Assembly: GCA_965247425.1 (NCBI GenBank)
Contig: OZ252023.1
Coordinates: 3,782,001-3,846,000 of the forward strand
Direction: 5' to 3'
Length of the DNA: 64,000 nt
DNA from: CAZOZZ01 sp965247425
GTDB lineage: Bacteria > Acidobacteriota > Terriglobia > 20CM-2-55-15
The stretch's first letter is position 1. Every line of letters starts with the position of its first letter. This document shows, in pieces, positions 26,246-35,195 of this stretch. The translations under genes were made by a program, and so were the position numbers. The notes under the pieces were generated by a model. That model searched no databases, was not told where the DNA came from, and saw only the letters and a list, made by a program, of their open reading frames with translations.

Positions 26246-27924
26246 ACATTGATCCCGTCACCCTGACCGTGATCGAAAAAGGTTTGCAGCATGTCTGCAG
26301 TGAAATGGATCTGACCCACGACCGGACCGCCTTCTCCCCCGTCATATCGGAAGCGTTTGACCGCTCCAACGGCATCTATCGGCCCAGCGACGGCGGCGTC
26401 ATCGCCCAGGGTGAATTGGGGATGCCGATCTTTATCGGTGTGATGCAGGAGACCACGCGCGAGGTCATCGAACATCGGAATGATCTCGGTGACGGAGACA
26501 TCATCCTGGTGAATGACCCCTATTTCGGCGGCACGCATCTGATGGACGTCAAGATGGTCAAACCATTTTTTTACAGTGGCCGGCTCTGGTGCTTTCTGTC
26601 CAATACAGGTCATTGGCCCGACACCGGGGGCATGGTCCCGGGCGGTTTCAGCAGTACGGCGACGGAGATCCACCAGGAAGGGCTTCGGATTCCGCCGGTC
26701 AAGCTGGTTCGACGGGGCGAGATCCAACAGGACATCGTCGACCTTGTTCTCGCGAACGTCCGTGTCAGCGAAGAGCGAATCGGCGACATCAAGGCACAGA
26801 TCGGCGCGCTCGATACCGGCGAGAAACGCCTTCGTGAGCTTCTCGAGCGCTATGGCGCCGACACCGTCGAAGCGGCGATTGAGGAACTGGAGGTTCGTTC
26901 CGAACGGATGATGCGTTCGAAGATCCGGACGATCCCGGATGGCAGTTATTCCAGCATCGCTTACATCGACAACGACGGCATTGTGGATGCACCCCTTGAG
27001 ATTCGCCTGACGGCAACGATTGCCGACGACGAAATCGAGCTCGATTTAGGTGGGAGTAGCCCGCCTTGCCTCGGCCCGATGAACTCAGTCTGGGCCAGCA
27101 CCCTGTCGGCCTGCTATCTCTCTTTCAAGCACATCTTTCCCGATGTCCCCATCAACGTGGGTTGCTTCAAGCCGATCAAAATCAAGAAGCCTGAAGGAAC
27201 CTTTCTTTACGCCAAATATCCGAAGCCGGTCGCCGGCTGCGCGGCCGAAGTGTCGCAGCGCATTGTAGAGGCTGTCTTCCTGGCGCTGGTCGAGGTCATT
27301 CCCGACAAGCTCTACGCGGCGCCCGCCGGCACCAGCGGTAATTTCAGTCTGGGTGGATACGATCCCCAGACCGACAGTCACTACATCATGTATTTCTTCA
27401 GCGGCGGTGGATACGGTGGCTGGTGGAAGGGTGACGGGATCTCGAACGGTTGCTCGACAATCGGGATCTCGAAAACCCAGCCTGTTGAAGTCCTGGAGCA
27501 GCGCTATCCCATCCTGTTTGAGCGTTACGCGCTGCGGGAAGGATCCGCCGGCGCCGGTCGGTAAAGGGGCGGTTTCGGGACCGGCTATCGCGTGCGGCTC
27601 CTGCGCGGGGAAGCGACGGCTTCGTTTCTCATGGAACACGGAAGGTACGGGCCGCCGGGTGTTCTGGGGGGCGAAGCGGGCCTCCCCAACGAGATCCTGG
27701 TCAGCCAGGCCGGTCGATGGAGTACGCCGCCTCATCGATCCAAGGGTGAAGGCTATCGTTTAGAGGCCGGTGATTGGGTCGACGTGCGGACGCCGGGAGG
27801 TGGCGGGTACGGGAATTCCGACGAACGCAGCGCCGTGCTCGCCGAACGCGACAAGCGTTGCGGCTATTTCGATACGGTCGACGCGGGGGCCGGGGTCGAT
27901 CCGCCAGAGACGATCAAGAGATGA
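26242..27924 (+). pseudogene. hyuB: Hydantoinase/oxoprolinase subunit B, interrupted by an in-frame TAA
   Basis: The frame encodes 560 codons, the normal HyuB length, but has TAA at 27562-27564 (codon 441). Before it: DPVTLTVIEKGLQHVCSEMD, NDPYFGGTHLMDVKM, GHWPDTGGMVPGGFS, and up to LREGSAGAGR. After it the same frame continues RGGFGTGYRVRLLRG ... TPGGGGYGN to TGA. Homologues usually have RYRGG here, so one base change of a Tyr codon (TAC/TAT to TAA) explains it. The 440-aa product lacks the conserved C-terminal region. A sequencing error or readthrough are alternatives. It overlaps the CoA-transferase A gene by ATGA. Confidence 0.85.
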
Positions 27925-28631
27925 TCGACAAAACGGTCTCTTCGGCTTCGGCGGCGGTAGCGGACATTTTTGATGGCGCAACGGTGATGATCGGCGGTTT
28001 CGGTGAAGCTGGAAGCCCGATCGAGTTGATCCATGCCTTGATCGATCTGGGAGCGAACGATCTCACTGTCGTCAACAACAACACGGGTAACGGCGAAATC
28101 GGCCTTGCCGCGCTGATCGGCCGCGGGCAGGTCCGCAAGATGATCTGCTCCTATCCCCGGTCGAGCCATTCCAGCGTATTTCCCGAACTCTACCGGGCCG
28201 GCAAGATTGAGTTGGAAATCGTGCCGCAGGGGACGCTCGCCGAACGCATTCGAGCCGGCGGCGCAGGGATTCCCGCATTCTTCACACCGACGGCCGCCGG
28301 GACACTTCTGGCCGAAGGCAAGGAGTCCCGCGAGTTCGAGGGTCGCACCTGTGTCATGGAACACTGGTTGAAAGCCGACTTCGCTCTCGTCAAATGTGAA
28401 CGCGGCGATCGTCTCGGTAACCTGACGTACAACAAAACGGCTCGGAATTTCAGCCCGATCTTGTGCATGGCCGCAGCCACCACCATTGTTCAGACCCGGC
28501 GGTTGGTCGAACCGGGCGCGATTGATCCGGAGCACGTGGTCACTCCCGCCATTTTTGTGAACCGGATCGTGGAGATCCCCGACCCTCTGGACGAATCGCG
28601 GCTGGTCGCCGAAGGGACACGATATCCATGA
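27921..28631 (+). CDS. CoA-transferase subunit A (PcaI/ScoA-like)
   Basis: 236 aa from ATG 27921, overlapping hyuB by 4 bp (ATGA). Class I CoA-transferase alpha subunit: IFDGATVMIGGFGEAGSPIE (GGFG CoA loop), VVNNNTGNGEIGLAAL, EIVPQGTLAERIRAGGAGIP and YNKTARNFSP. With subunit B it moves CoA from succinyl- or acetyl-CoA to an acid such as 3-oxoadipate, acetoacetate or a dicarboxylate. Here it probably activates the acid made by the upstream hydrolase and the aminotransferase. Overlaps subunit B by ATGA. Confidence 0.92.
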   Translation: MIDKTVSSASAAVADIFDGATVMIGGFGEAGSPIELIHALIDLGANDLTVVNNNTGNGEIGLAALIGRGQVRKMICSYPRSSHSSVFPELYRAGKIELEIVPQGTLAERIRAGGAGIPAFFTPTAAGTLLAEGKESREFEGRTCVMEHWLKADFALVKCERGDRLGNLTYNKTARNFSPILCMAAATTIVQTRRLVEPGAIDPEHVVTPAIFVNRIVEIPDPLDESRLVAEGTRYP

Positions 28632-29284
28632 GCCAACATGTGGGTTGGAGCCGGGAAGAGATGGCCGAACGTGCGTCCCTCGACATCCCGGATGGTTCGT
28701 ACGTCAACCTGGGGATCGGGATACCGGAGCTGGTCGTGCAGTACGTTCCCCGGGGCCGCGAGTTCATCTTCCAGACCGAGAACGGCTTGCTCGGCATGGG
28801 ACCGCCACCACGACCCGGTGAAGAGGACCCGGAACTGATGAATGCCGGCAAGAAGGCTGTGACCGCCATGCCCGGGGCTTCGTTCTTCCACCACGCCGAT
28901 AGTTTCGCGATGATCCGTGGCGGTCATATCGATGTCTGTGTGCTGGGCGCCCTGCAGGTGTCGGCCACCGGTGATCTGGCGAACTGGACGACTGGAGTTC
29001 CCGAAGACATACCGGCCGTGGGTGGTGCCATGGATCTGGTGGCAGGGGTCCCGACCGTCTTCGTGATCACCCGGCACACGACGAAGTCGGGAGATCCGAA
29101 GCTCGTTTCCGAGTGTTCCTATCCACTCACCGGCAAGTGTGTGACCACCCGGGTCTATACCGACCTCGCCGTGGTCGACATCACGGCGGAAGGGTTCAGG
29201 GTGTACGAGCTTGCGCCGGGAATAACCTTAGAGGAAGTCCGCGCTAGAACAGGCGCGGATCTTCTGCCAGTCAAAGGGGTCTAG
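28628..29284 (+). CDS. CoA-transferase subunit B (PcaJ/ScoB-like)
   Basis: 218 aa. Class I beta subunit with YVNLGIGIPELVVQYV and the catalytic glutamate E51 in QTENGLLGMGP, which forms the covalent CoA thioester intermediate. HIDVCVLGALQVSATGDLAN and KCVTTRVYTDLAVVDIT are also typical. The Glu is intact, so the enzyme should be active with subunit A. It is separated from the aminotransferase gene by 5 bp. Confidence 0.92.
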   Translation: MSQHVGWSREEMAERASLDIPDGSYVNLGIGIPELVVQYVPRGREFIFQTENGLLGMGPPPRPGEEDPELMNAGKKAVTAMPGASFFHHADSFAMIRGGHIDVCVLGALQVSATGDLANWTTGVPEDIPAVGGAMDLVAGVPTVFVITRHTTKSGDPKLVSECSYPLTGKCVTTRVYTDLAVVDITAEGFRVYELAPGITLEEVRARTGADLLPVKGV

Positions 29285-29289
29285 ACTAC

Positions 29290-30606
29290 ATGGGAGAGAA
29301 TGTCCATCGACGAAGCGCCGACCTGTTCGGTCGGGCCTCTCGCGTTTTGCCGGGTGGGGTCAGTCGGAACACTCTCTTGAGGGCCACGCCGCTGCTCTAT
29401 GCACGACAGGGGAGTGGATGTCAGGTCGTGGATGTGGATGGCGTGGAACGGATCGATTTCGCCAACAACATGGCCTCCCTGATTCATGGACACGCCCACC
29501 CCGCGATTGTCGGCGCCGTCACCGCGCAGTTGAAGCTGGGTACGGCGTTCACGATGGCCACCGAAGCCGAACTGCTTTACGCCGAGAACTTGTGCGGACG
29601 CTCCCCGAATTTCGACAAGGTCCGCTTCGTGAATTCGGGTACGGAGGCGGTCATGACCGCTTTAAAAGCGGCACGTGCGTTTACCGGGCGTGCGAAGATC
29701 GCCAAGGTTGAGGGTGCTTACCACGGCACCTACGACTATGCCGAAGCCAGCCAGTCCCCGACTCCGGATGCCTGGGGGCGTTCGGACAATCCGAACTCGG
29801 TTCCCCTCGCCAAAGGCACACCGGAAGGTGTCCTCGCAGACGTCGTGATCATTCCGTTCAACGATCCCGACACGGCGGTCGCCATACTGGACCGGCACAG
29901 GAAAGACATCGCGGGTGTACTGCTGGATCTCATGCCACACCGCGTTGGACTCATTCCGGCGTCTGATGTGTTCGTGAGTACCCTGCGAGATTGGACCCGT
30001 GACAACGATGCCCTTCTGATCGTCGACGAGGTCATTACCTTCAGGGAAGAGGTCGGTGGAATGCAGGCCCGATTTACCGCGCGACCCGACCTCACTGCGA
30101 TGGCAAAAATCATCGGGGGTGGTTTCCCCGTGGGCGCTGTCGCAGGCCGGGACGAGGTGATGTCGGTGTTCGCTCGGACCGAGCATGGGATCCGGCTGCC
30201 GCACTCCGGCACCTTTTCAGCCAACCCGGTGACCATGACCGCCGGCCGCGTGGCGATGGAGCTCTACGACCAGACCGCCGTCGAACGCCTCAACCAGTTG
30301 GGTGATCTGGCCCGCAGCCGAATATCCGAGGCCATCGCTCTTTCAGGAGCGTCCGCATCGGTGACAGGGAGCGGATCTCTGTTCCGTATCCACATGCAGG
30401 CCACCCCTCCCGTGGATTACCGCTCCGCATACCAGGACCGAGATACGGTCAAAAGGCTGAACCGTTTCATCGACGGAGTCTACGACGGCGGCATCATGAT
30501 GCTGAACACCGCCGCCGGCGCATTGTCGACAGCGATGGGCCCCCCTGAAATTGATCGCCTCGCCGAAGTTGTCGAAGATAGCCTCCGCGAGTCAGCAGGA
30601 CACTAG
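29290..30606 (+). CDS. Class III aminotransferase, glutamate-1-semialdehyde mutase-like
   Basis: 438 aa. Fold-type I PLP enzyme: FANNMASLIHGHAHPAIVGA, NSGTEAVMTALKAARA, the catalytic region LLIVDEVITFREE (D246) and the PLP lysine K273 in MAKIIGGGFPVG. Closest in style to GSA aminomutase-like proteins and omega- or beta-transaminases, which handle terminal or beta amino groups. As the last gene of the TRAP-hyu-CoA-transferase operon it is more likely catabolic than a haem-biosynthesis HemL. Substrate perhaps an omega-amino acid released from a lactam. Confidence 0.88.
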   Translation: MGENVHRRSADLFGRASRVLPGGVSRNTLLRATPLLYARQGSGCQVVDVDGVERIDFANNMASLIHGHAHPAIVGAVTAQLKLGTAFTMATEAELLYAENLCGRSPNFDKVRFVNSGTEAVMTALKAARAFTGRAKIAKVEGAYHGTYDYAEASQSPTPDAWGRSDNPNSVPLAKGTPEGVLADVVIIPFNDPDTAVAILDRHRKDIAGVLLDLMPHRVGLIPASDVFVSTLRDWTRDNDALLIVDEVITFREEVGGMQARFTARPDLTAMAKIIGGGFPVGAVAGRDEVMSVFARTEHGIRLPHSGTFSANPVTMTAGRVAMELYDQTAVERLNQLGDLARSRISEAIALSGASASVTGSGSLFRIHMQATPPVDYRSAYQDRDTVKRLNRFIDGVYDGGIMMLNTAAGALSTAMGPPEIDRLAEVVEDSLRESAGH

Positions 30607-30991
30607 TGGTCCCCGCAGAGATAACGTTATCTTGGAGTCGATGACAGTAGACGAGCTTCTGCGCAATGAGTTGGGCCAACTGTGGCCTCGGAGATTGACC
30701 CTCCTTTCCAGTCTCCTGTAACCTGTAACCGGTTCCCCAAAGAGAGACAGAATTCTAGCGGCGGTCCAGGACCGTCCCGGTTTCGATCATCTGGAGAAGT
30801 GACGATAAAAGGCGTATTTCGCATTCCTGCTCGCAACGACATTCGGTGGTTTATCCTCGGCTGGGGCAATCGCCACAACGGCGTTCGGACAGGCGAGTCC
30901 CCCGCCCCAGGCCGACCCGACCGGCGATCCCGGGGATTCCGAGCCCGAGAGCGAGGCTGAGAACCAGGACGGCCCCAAACCCTACGCCGAG

Positions 30992-33331
30992 GTGATCACC
31001 GCGGCGGCCGAATCCGACGAGGGGCTCTTCACGATCCACAAGGTCGACGACACTTACTTCTTCGAGATTCCCGAGTCCCTGTACAACGTGGACATGCTTC
31101 TGGTCACGCGGATCGGGCGGGTGCCGGCGGGCTTTGGAGGGTTCATCGTTTCGGGCAGCAAAGTCTCCGAGCAGGTGCTGCACTGGGAACGTCGCGGCGA
31201 TCGGATACTGCTGCGAAAGGTGTCCTTCAACCAGGTCGCTGAAGACTCGCTCCCGATCTTCGACTCGGTCGTGCGGAACAACTTTGCCCCGATCCTCGAG
31301 GCGTTTGATATCGAGGCCATCGGGCCCGATGGGGACACCGTGGTCATCGACGTGACCGACTTTTACTCCGGCGACACCCCGGCGCTCTCCGGACTCTCGG
31401 CAGCGCAGCGGAAAACCTACGAGGTCCGCAGTCTCGACGCCGACCGGAGCTTCATCAACTACGCCCGAAGCTATCCGCGGAACGTCGACGTGAGGCACAC
31501 GCTCACGTTCGCCGCCAACGCGCCGCCAGCGGACGTGAACGCTGCGACGATCTCGATGGAGATGCACCAGTCGATGGTGCTCCTGCCCGAAGACCCGATG
31601 ATGCCGCGCCTCCGCGACGACCGCGTCGGCTACTCCTCGATCAGCCAGGTGAACTTCGGCCTCGACGAACTCAAAGCTGCCGAGCAAACTTTTATCCGGC
31701 GCTGGCGGCTGGAACCATCCGATCCTGAGGCGTATGCGCGGGGCGAGTTGGTCGATCCGGTCAAGCCCATCGTGTACTACATCGACCCTGCGACGCCGGC
31801 CCGGTGGCGCCCTCACGTTAGACAGGGCATAGAGGACTGGAAGGCAGCGTTCGAGACAGCCGGGTTCAGCAACGCCATCGTCGCGCGGGATCCCCCCAGT
31901 CCAGAGGAAGACCCGGATTGGGCCGCCGAGGACACCCGCTATTCGGTCGTGCGCTGGGCGGCGAGCATGGTCCGCAACGCCATGGGGCCGTCGGTCTCGG
32001 ATCCCCGCACCGGCGAGATCATCGAAAGCGACATCGTCTGGTTCCACAACCATCTGCGGTCGTATCGCAACCGGCTCATGCTCGAGACCGGCGCGTCGAA
32101 CCCGGCCGCGCGGTCGCTCGACATGCCCGATGAGCTGATGGGCGAGACCGTCCGGCAGGTGATCGCACACGAGATCGGGCACGCGATCGGGTTGCCACAC
32201 AACATGATCGGGTCGTCCTCGTATCCGACCGAATCGCTGCGGGACCCGGACTTCGCACGTAAGATGGGCGTCTCCCCATCGGTCATGGATTACGCCCGCC
32301 AGAACTATGTGGCCCAGCCGGGCGACGGGCTCAAACCCACCGACTACATCCGCAAGATCGGTCCCTACGATCACTACGCCGTCAATTGGGGCTACCGGGT
32401 GATCCCGAAAACCAAGTCTCCCGACGACGAGAAGGCCACGCTCGACGAGTGGATTGCCGAGCACGCCGCCGACCCCATGTACCGCTTCGGATCGAGTACC
32501 GGGTGGAACCCCGACGCACAGACCGAGGACATGGGTGACGACCCGGTGAAGTCGTCCGGGTACGGTGTCGCCAACCTCAAGCGCGTGGCGCCAAACCTGG
32601 TCGAGTGGACGCAGACGCCGGGTGAAAACTTCGACGACCTCGAGGAGCTCTACGGGGAGCTGGTCGGCCAGTGGAACCGGTATGTCGGCCACGTGATCAC
32701 GCTCGTGGGCGGCCGCTACCAGAACGCCAAGTCCACCGATCAGGGCGAGCCGATCTACACCCCGGTGACGCGGGATAATCAGGAGGAGGCCGTTCGTTTT
32801 GTCATCGATGAAGCGTTCGAATCGCCGACCTGGCTCGCGGACAAGGAAATCCTGCGGCGAATCGAGCACGCCGGAGCGCTCGAGCGGGTGCGCGGCCGGC
32901 AGGTCGGGTTTCTCAATCAGATGCTCGATCCGCGGCGGATGCAGCGCATCATCGAGTCAGAGGTGTTCGATCCGGATCCCTATCGCCTGATCGAGTACCT
33001 CGCCGACCTCCGTACCGGGGTCTTCTCCGAACTCGATGACGGAACCGCCATCGACACCTATCGCCGCAACCTCCAGCGGGCGTATGTGGAGCGCCTGGAG
33101 TTCCTGATGACCGAGGAGCCGCCGGCGCCACGGCAGGGGGCCCGCAACGTGACGCGCGTGGATGTGAGCCAGTCAGACATCCGGCCCCTCGCCCGTGCAC
33201 AGCTCGAGGCAATCCGGGATGAGGCCGAACTGGCCGCCACCGGAGCCGGGGACGAAATGACCCGCGCACACATGGTGGATCTCGCGGCTCGCGTCCGGGC
33301 GATTCTGGAGAATGGCGGCGAAGGGAACTGA
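30992..33331 (+). CDS. Exported zinc metalloprotease of the DUF5117/DUF4953 type
   Basis: 779 aa from GTG 30992, but the same frame is open back to 30809 and encodes a clear signal peptide (AYFAFLLATTFGGLSSAGAI) and a Pro/Glu-rich linker. The true start is therefore upstream. No ATG, GTG or TTG exists in that stretch; removing one A from AAAA (30807-30810) would join it to GTG 30799. The enzyme has the zinc site HEIGHAIGLPH (H393, E394, H397, H403) and the DUF5117-like N-terminal region (YFEIPESLYNVDMLLVTRI). Exported peptidase of unknown substrate, family common in Acidobacteriota and Bacteroidota. Confidence 0.87.
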   Translation: MITAAAESDEGLFTIHKVDDTYFFEIPESLYNVDMLLVTRIGRVPAGFGGFIVSGSKVSEQVLHWERRGDRILLRKVSFNQVAEDSLPIFDSVVRNNFAPILEAFDIEAIGPDGDTVVIDVTDFYSGDTPALSGLSAAQRKTYEVRSLDADRSFINYARSYPRNVDVRHTLTFAANAPPADVNAATISMEMHQSMVLLPEDPMMPRLRDDRVGYSSISQVNFGLDELKAAEQTFIRRWRLEPSDPEAYARGELVDPVKPIVYYIDPATPARWRPHVRQGIEDWKAAFETAGFSNAIVARDPPSPEEDPDWAAEDTRYSVVRWAASMVRNAMGPSVSDPRTGEIIESDIVWFHNHLRSYRNRLMLETGASNPAARSLDMPDELMGETVRQVIAHEIGHAIGLPHNMIGSSSYPTESLRDPDFARKMGVSPSVMDYARQNYVAQPGDGLKPTDYIRKIGPYDHYAVNWGYRVIPKTKSPDDEKATLDEWIAEHAADPMYRFGSSTGWNPDAQTEDMGDDPVKSSGYGVANLKRVAPNLVEWTQTPGENFDDLEELYGELVGQWNRYVGHVITLVGGRYQNAKSTDQGEPIYTPVTRDNQEEAVRFVIDEAFESPTWLADKEILRRIEHAGALERVRGRQVGFLNQMLDPRRMQRIIESEVFDPDPYRLIEYLADLRTGVFSELDDGTAIDTYRRNLQRAYVERLEFLMTEEPPAPRQGARNVTRVDVSQSDIRPLARAQLEAIRDEAELAATGAGDEMTRAHMVDLAARVRAILENGGEGN

Positions 33332-33372
33332 CCCAGTCCATCTTCCAGTAAGACGAAATGTAGCAGAACAGA

Positions 33373-33410
33373 GTGTCGGGGTGGCCGTCCCTGGCCACCC
33401 GCGGGCAAGC
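33373..33410 (+). repeat. REP type A
   Basis: GTGTCGGGGTGGCCGTCCCT followed by GGCCACCCGCGGGCAAGC. First half of an A/B inverted doublet with 33457-33491. Confidence 0.85.
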
Positions 33411-33456
33411 GTCGAAGTATCGGGTGCGAGCTTCGAGAAAAAGCATTCCGTCAATC

Positions 33457-33491
33457 CGGGCGGGCGCCCACGGAGGGACGCCCCGACACGC
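33457..33491 (-). repeat. REP type B (partner of 33373-33410)
   Basis: GGGCGCCCACGGAGGGACGC followed by CCCGACACGC, reverse orientation, 46 bp after the type A copy. Confidence 0.85.
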
Positions 33492-33635
33492 TACCCCGCC
33501 TGCAATACCTGTTGCGGATCGACTCGCACGGCGCGCCGCGCGGGCAAGCAAAAACGACAGGCATGCCTCGTCTACGGAAGACGTCATTGTACAATCCGCA
33601 CGTGTGATAGCGTCCGTGGTGAATAAGTGCCTAAA

Positions 33636-33670
33636 CGCGGGCGGCCAGGGACGGCCGCGACCGTACACAC
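33636..33670 (-). repeat. REP type A, diverged copy
   Basis: GCGGGCGGCCAGGGACGGCC followed by GCGACCGTACACAC. The stem bases GGGCGGCC/GGCCGCGA have changed relative to the consensus. With the doublet upstream it fills most of the 389-bp gap before the next gene; nothing else was seen there. Confidence 0.6.
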
Positions 33671-33720
33671 TGTGTCGAACGTGACGGTGCGAGAGTAGTG
33701 ATTCGAACGAGACTTGTGTT

Positions 33721-35007
33721 GTGAGTGCAGATTTCGATTATCCGTCCGACCTCCGCTTCACATGTAGTGGGTGTGGGGACTGCTGTGTCAACACCAACAT
33801 CCTGCTCCGGCCCGAGGAGGCGGAGGCGCTGGCTGGTCTCGACTGGGGAGGACGCGCCGACGATCTGGTGGGTGTGTCTCCGGGAGTTGGCGCTAAGGCT
33901 CCCGGCGAGGCATCGAGGCAACGTCTCCGGAAGCACGAGGACGGTCGGTGTATCTATCTCGGATCCGACAGCCAGTGCCGCATTCACGAGCATTTCGGCG
34001 CCGCGCGCAAGCCGCTGATGTGCAGGATGTACCCCTTCCCCTTCTATCCCCTGAACGAGCGTATCGCGGTCGATTGCGCCTTCTCCTGCCGCGCTGTCAG
34101 TCTCGGCCATGGGGCCCCGCTCAAGGCTCAGGTTCCGGAGTGGCGCCTGTTGCTCCAGGACGATCTGGGCAGCCCGCGACCGCGAAAGCACCTTCTCAAC
34201 GCCCGGTCCGCTGTCGGTGACGAGATCCTGTGGCAGATCGAGCAGTACGTTCTCGCCTTTCTCGCCGACACTTCCATGTCCCTTTTCGATCGTGTACGCT
34301 GCCTGCTCGAGTACAGCCGTCTGGCGACCACCGGAGACCCTTCGACGGAGTCTGCCGCCGTACTGCGCCAGGCGCTGGCTAAGGGGCTTCCCATTCAGAT
34401 CAGCAAAATGCCGTGGGAAGGACAGATGGACCGCACGCAGCGAGCCGTCTTCTTTCAATGGCTTTATCTGGTTCTCAATCCAACAGCGGCAAACGAAGAT
34501 CTGCTGCGCGGGCCGAGTCTCGAAGCGGCGAAGAGAAAACGTGTCGCCATCGGGAATCGTTATCGGAAGGCGAACCAGGCCCCATACGTCGACAACAGGG
34601 AGTTGAAGGCCACATTCGAACAGATTGCGGAGGTGGACGGAGGTTTCGTCGAGGAGGAAGGCGCCGGAAGGGTCGGAAGCTTCCTGTCCGCCAAGATCCT
34701 CGGGCAACGTTATCTCCTCGCCGGCGAGGGGTCGATACCGTTCGTCGAAGCAATTCCCAAATTCCTTATCTATTACCCCATGGCCATCTGGACGAGCCAG
34801 GCGCTGGCCGCCGATCGCGGCGCCGCTGCGGTCGAGGACGACGACCTGCGCCGCGCCTTGCGTCTTCTCGACCACTCCATCGGTCAACTCACAACCTCCC
34901 GGCTTCCGAAGAAACAGGCGCGCGTCTGCGATTTCATCATGCTCGAAACAGACTTCGTCGTCTCGGCCAGAAACGAGCTCCTCGGGGTTGGAGACGTCGC
35001 GGAGTGA
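33721..35007 (+). CDS. YkgJ-type cysteine-cluster protein
   Basis: 428 aa from GTG 33721. The N-terminal part is a zinc/iron-chelatase-like Cys cluster: FTCSGCGDCCVNTNILL, then CIYLGSDSQCRIHEHFG, KPLMCRMYPFPFYP and CAFSC, i.e. the CxxCxxCC...C...CxxYPF pattern of YkgJ/FliB-related proteins. The remaining ~280 residues are helical without recognised motifs. The cysteines probably bind a metal or Fe-S cluster. Flagellin lysine methylase (FliB) carries the same cluster, but no flagellar genes are nearby, so that name is not justified. Confidence 0.75.
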   Translation: MSADFDYPSDLRFTCSGCGDCCVNTNILLRPEEAEALAGLDWGGRADDLVGVSPGVGAKAPGEASRQRLRKHEDGRCIYLGSDSQCRIHEHFGAARKPLMCRMYPFPFYPLNERIAVDCAFSCRAVSLGHGAPLKAQVPEWRLLLQDDLGSPRPRKHLLNARSAVGDEILWQIEQYVLAFLADTSMSLFDRVRCLLEYSRLATTGDPSTESAAVLRQALAKGLPIQISKMPWEGQMDRTQRAVFFQWLYLVLNPTAANEDLLRGPSLEAAKRKRVAIGNRYRKANQAPYVDNRELKATFEQIAEVDGGFVEEEGAGRVGSFLSAKILGQRYLLAGEGSIPFVEAIPKFLIYYPMAIWTSQALAADRGAAAVEDDDLRRALRLLDHSIGQLTTSRLPKKQARVCDFIMLETDFVVSARNELLGVGDVAE

Positions 35008-35195
35008 AGCGTCGGATGCACGCACCGCGGGGCGCGAAGTGCTTTCCCTTGACAGTCCCGGCAGAAGAGAGGTAACTGAACACCCACTGCGATAAGCGAC
35101 TATCGATTGCGAAGAGTCGTCTGCCACGACCCTTTTGGTTTGTCGACATGCTCCATCCCCGTCAGGTGTGTTGTGGAGCAAAGGGAGAACTAACG

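Noticed and set aside
30851..32869. 672-codon open frame on the minus strand
   Set aside because: It is antisense to the metalloprotease with its HExxHxxGxxH motif. Its translation is rich in Arg/Gly/Val without any family pattern, as expected from GC-rich shadow frames.
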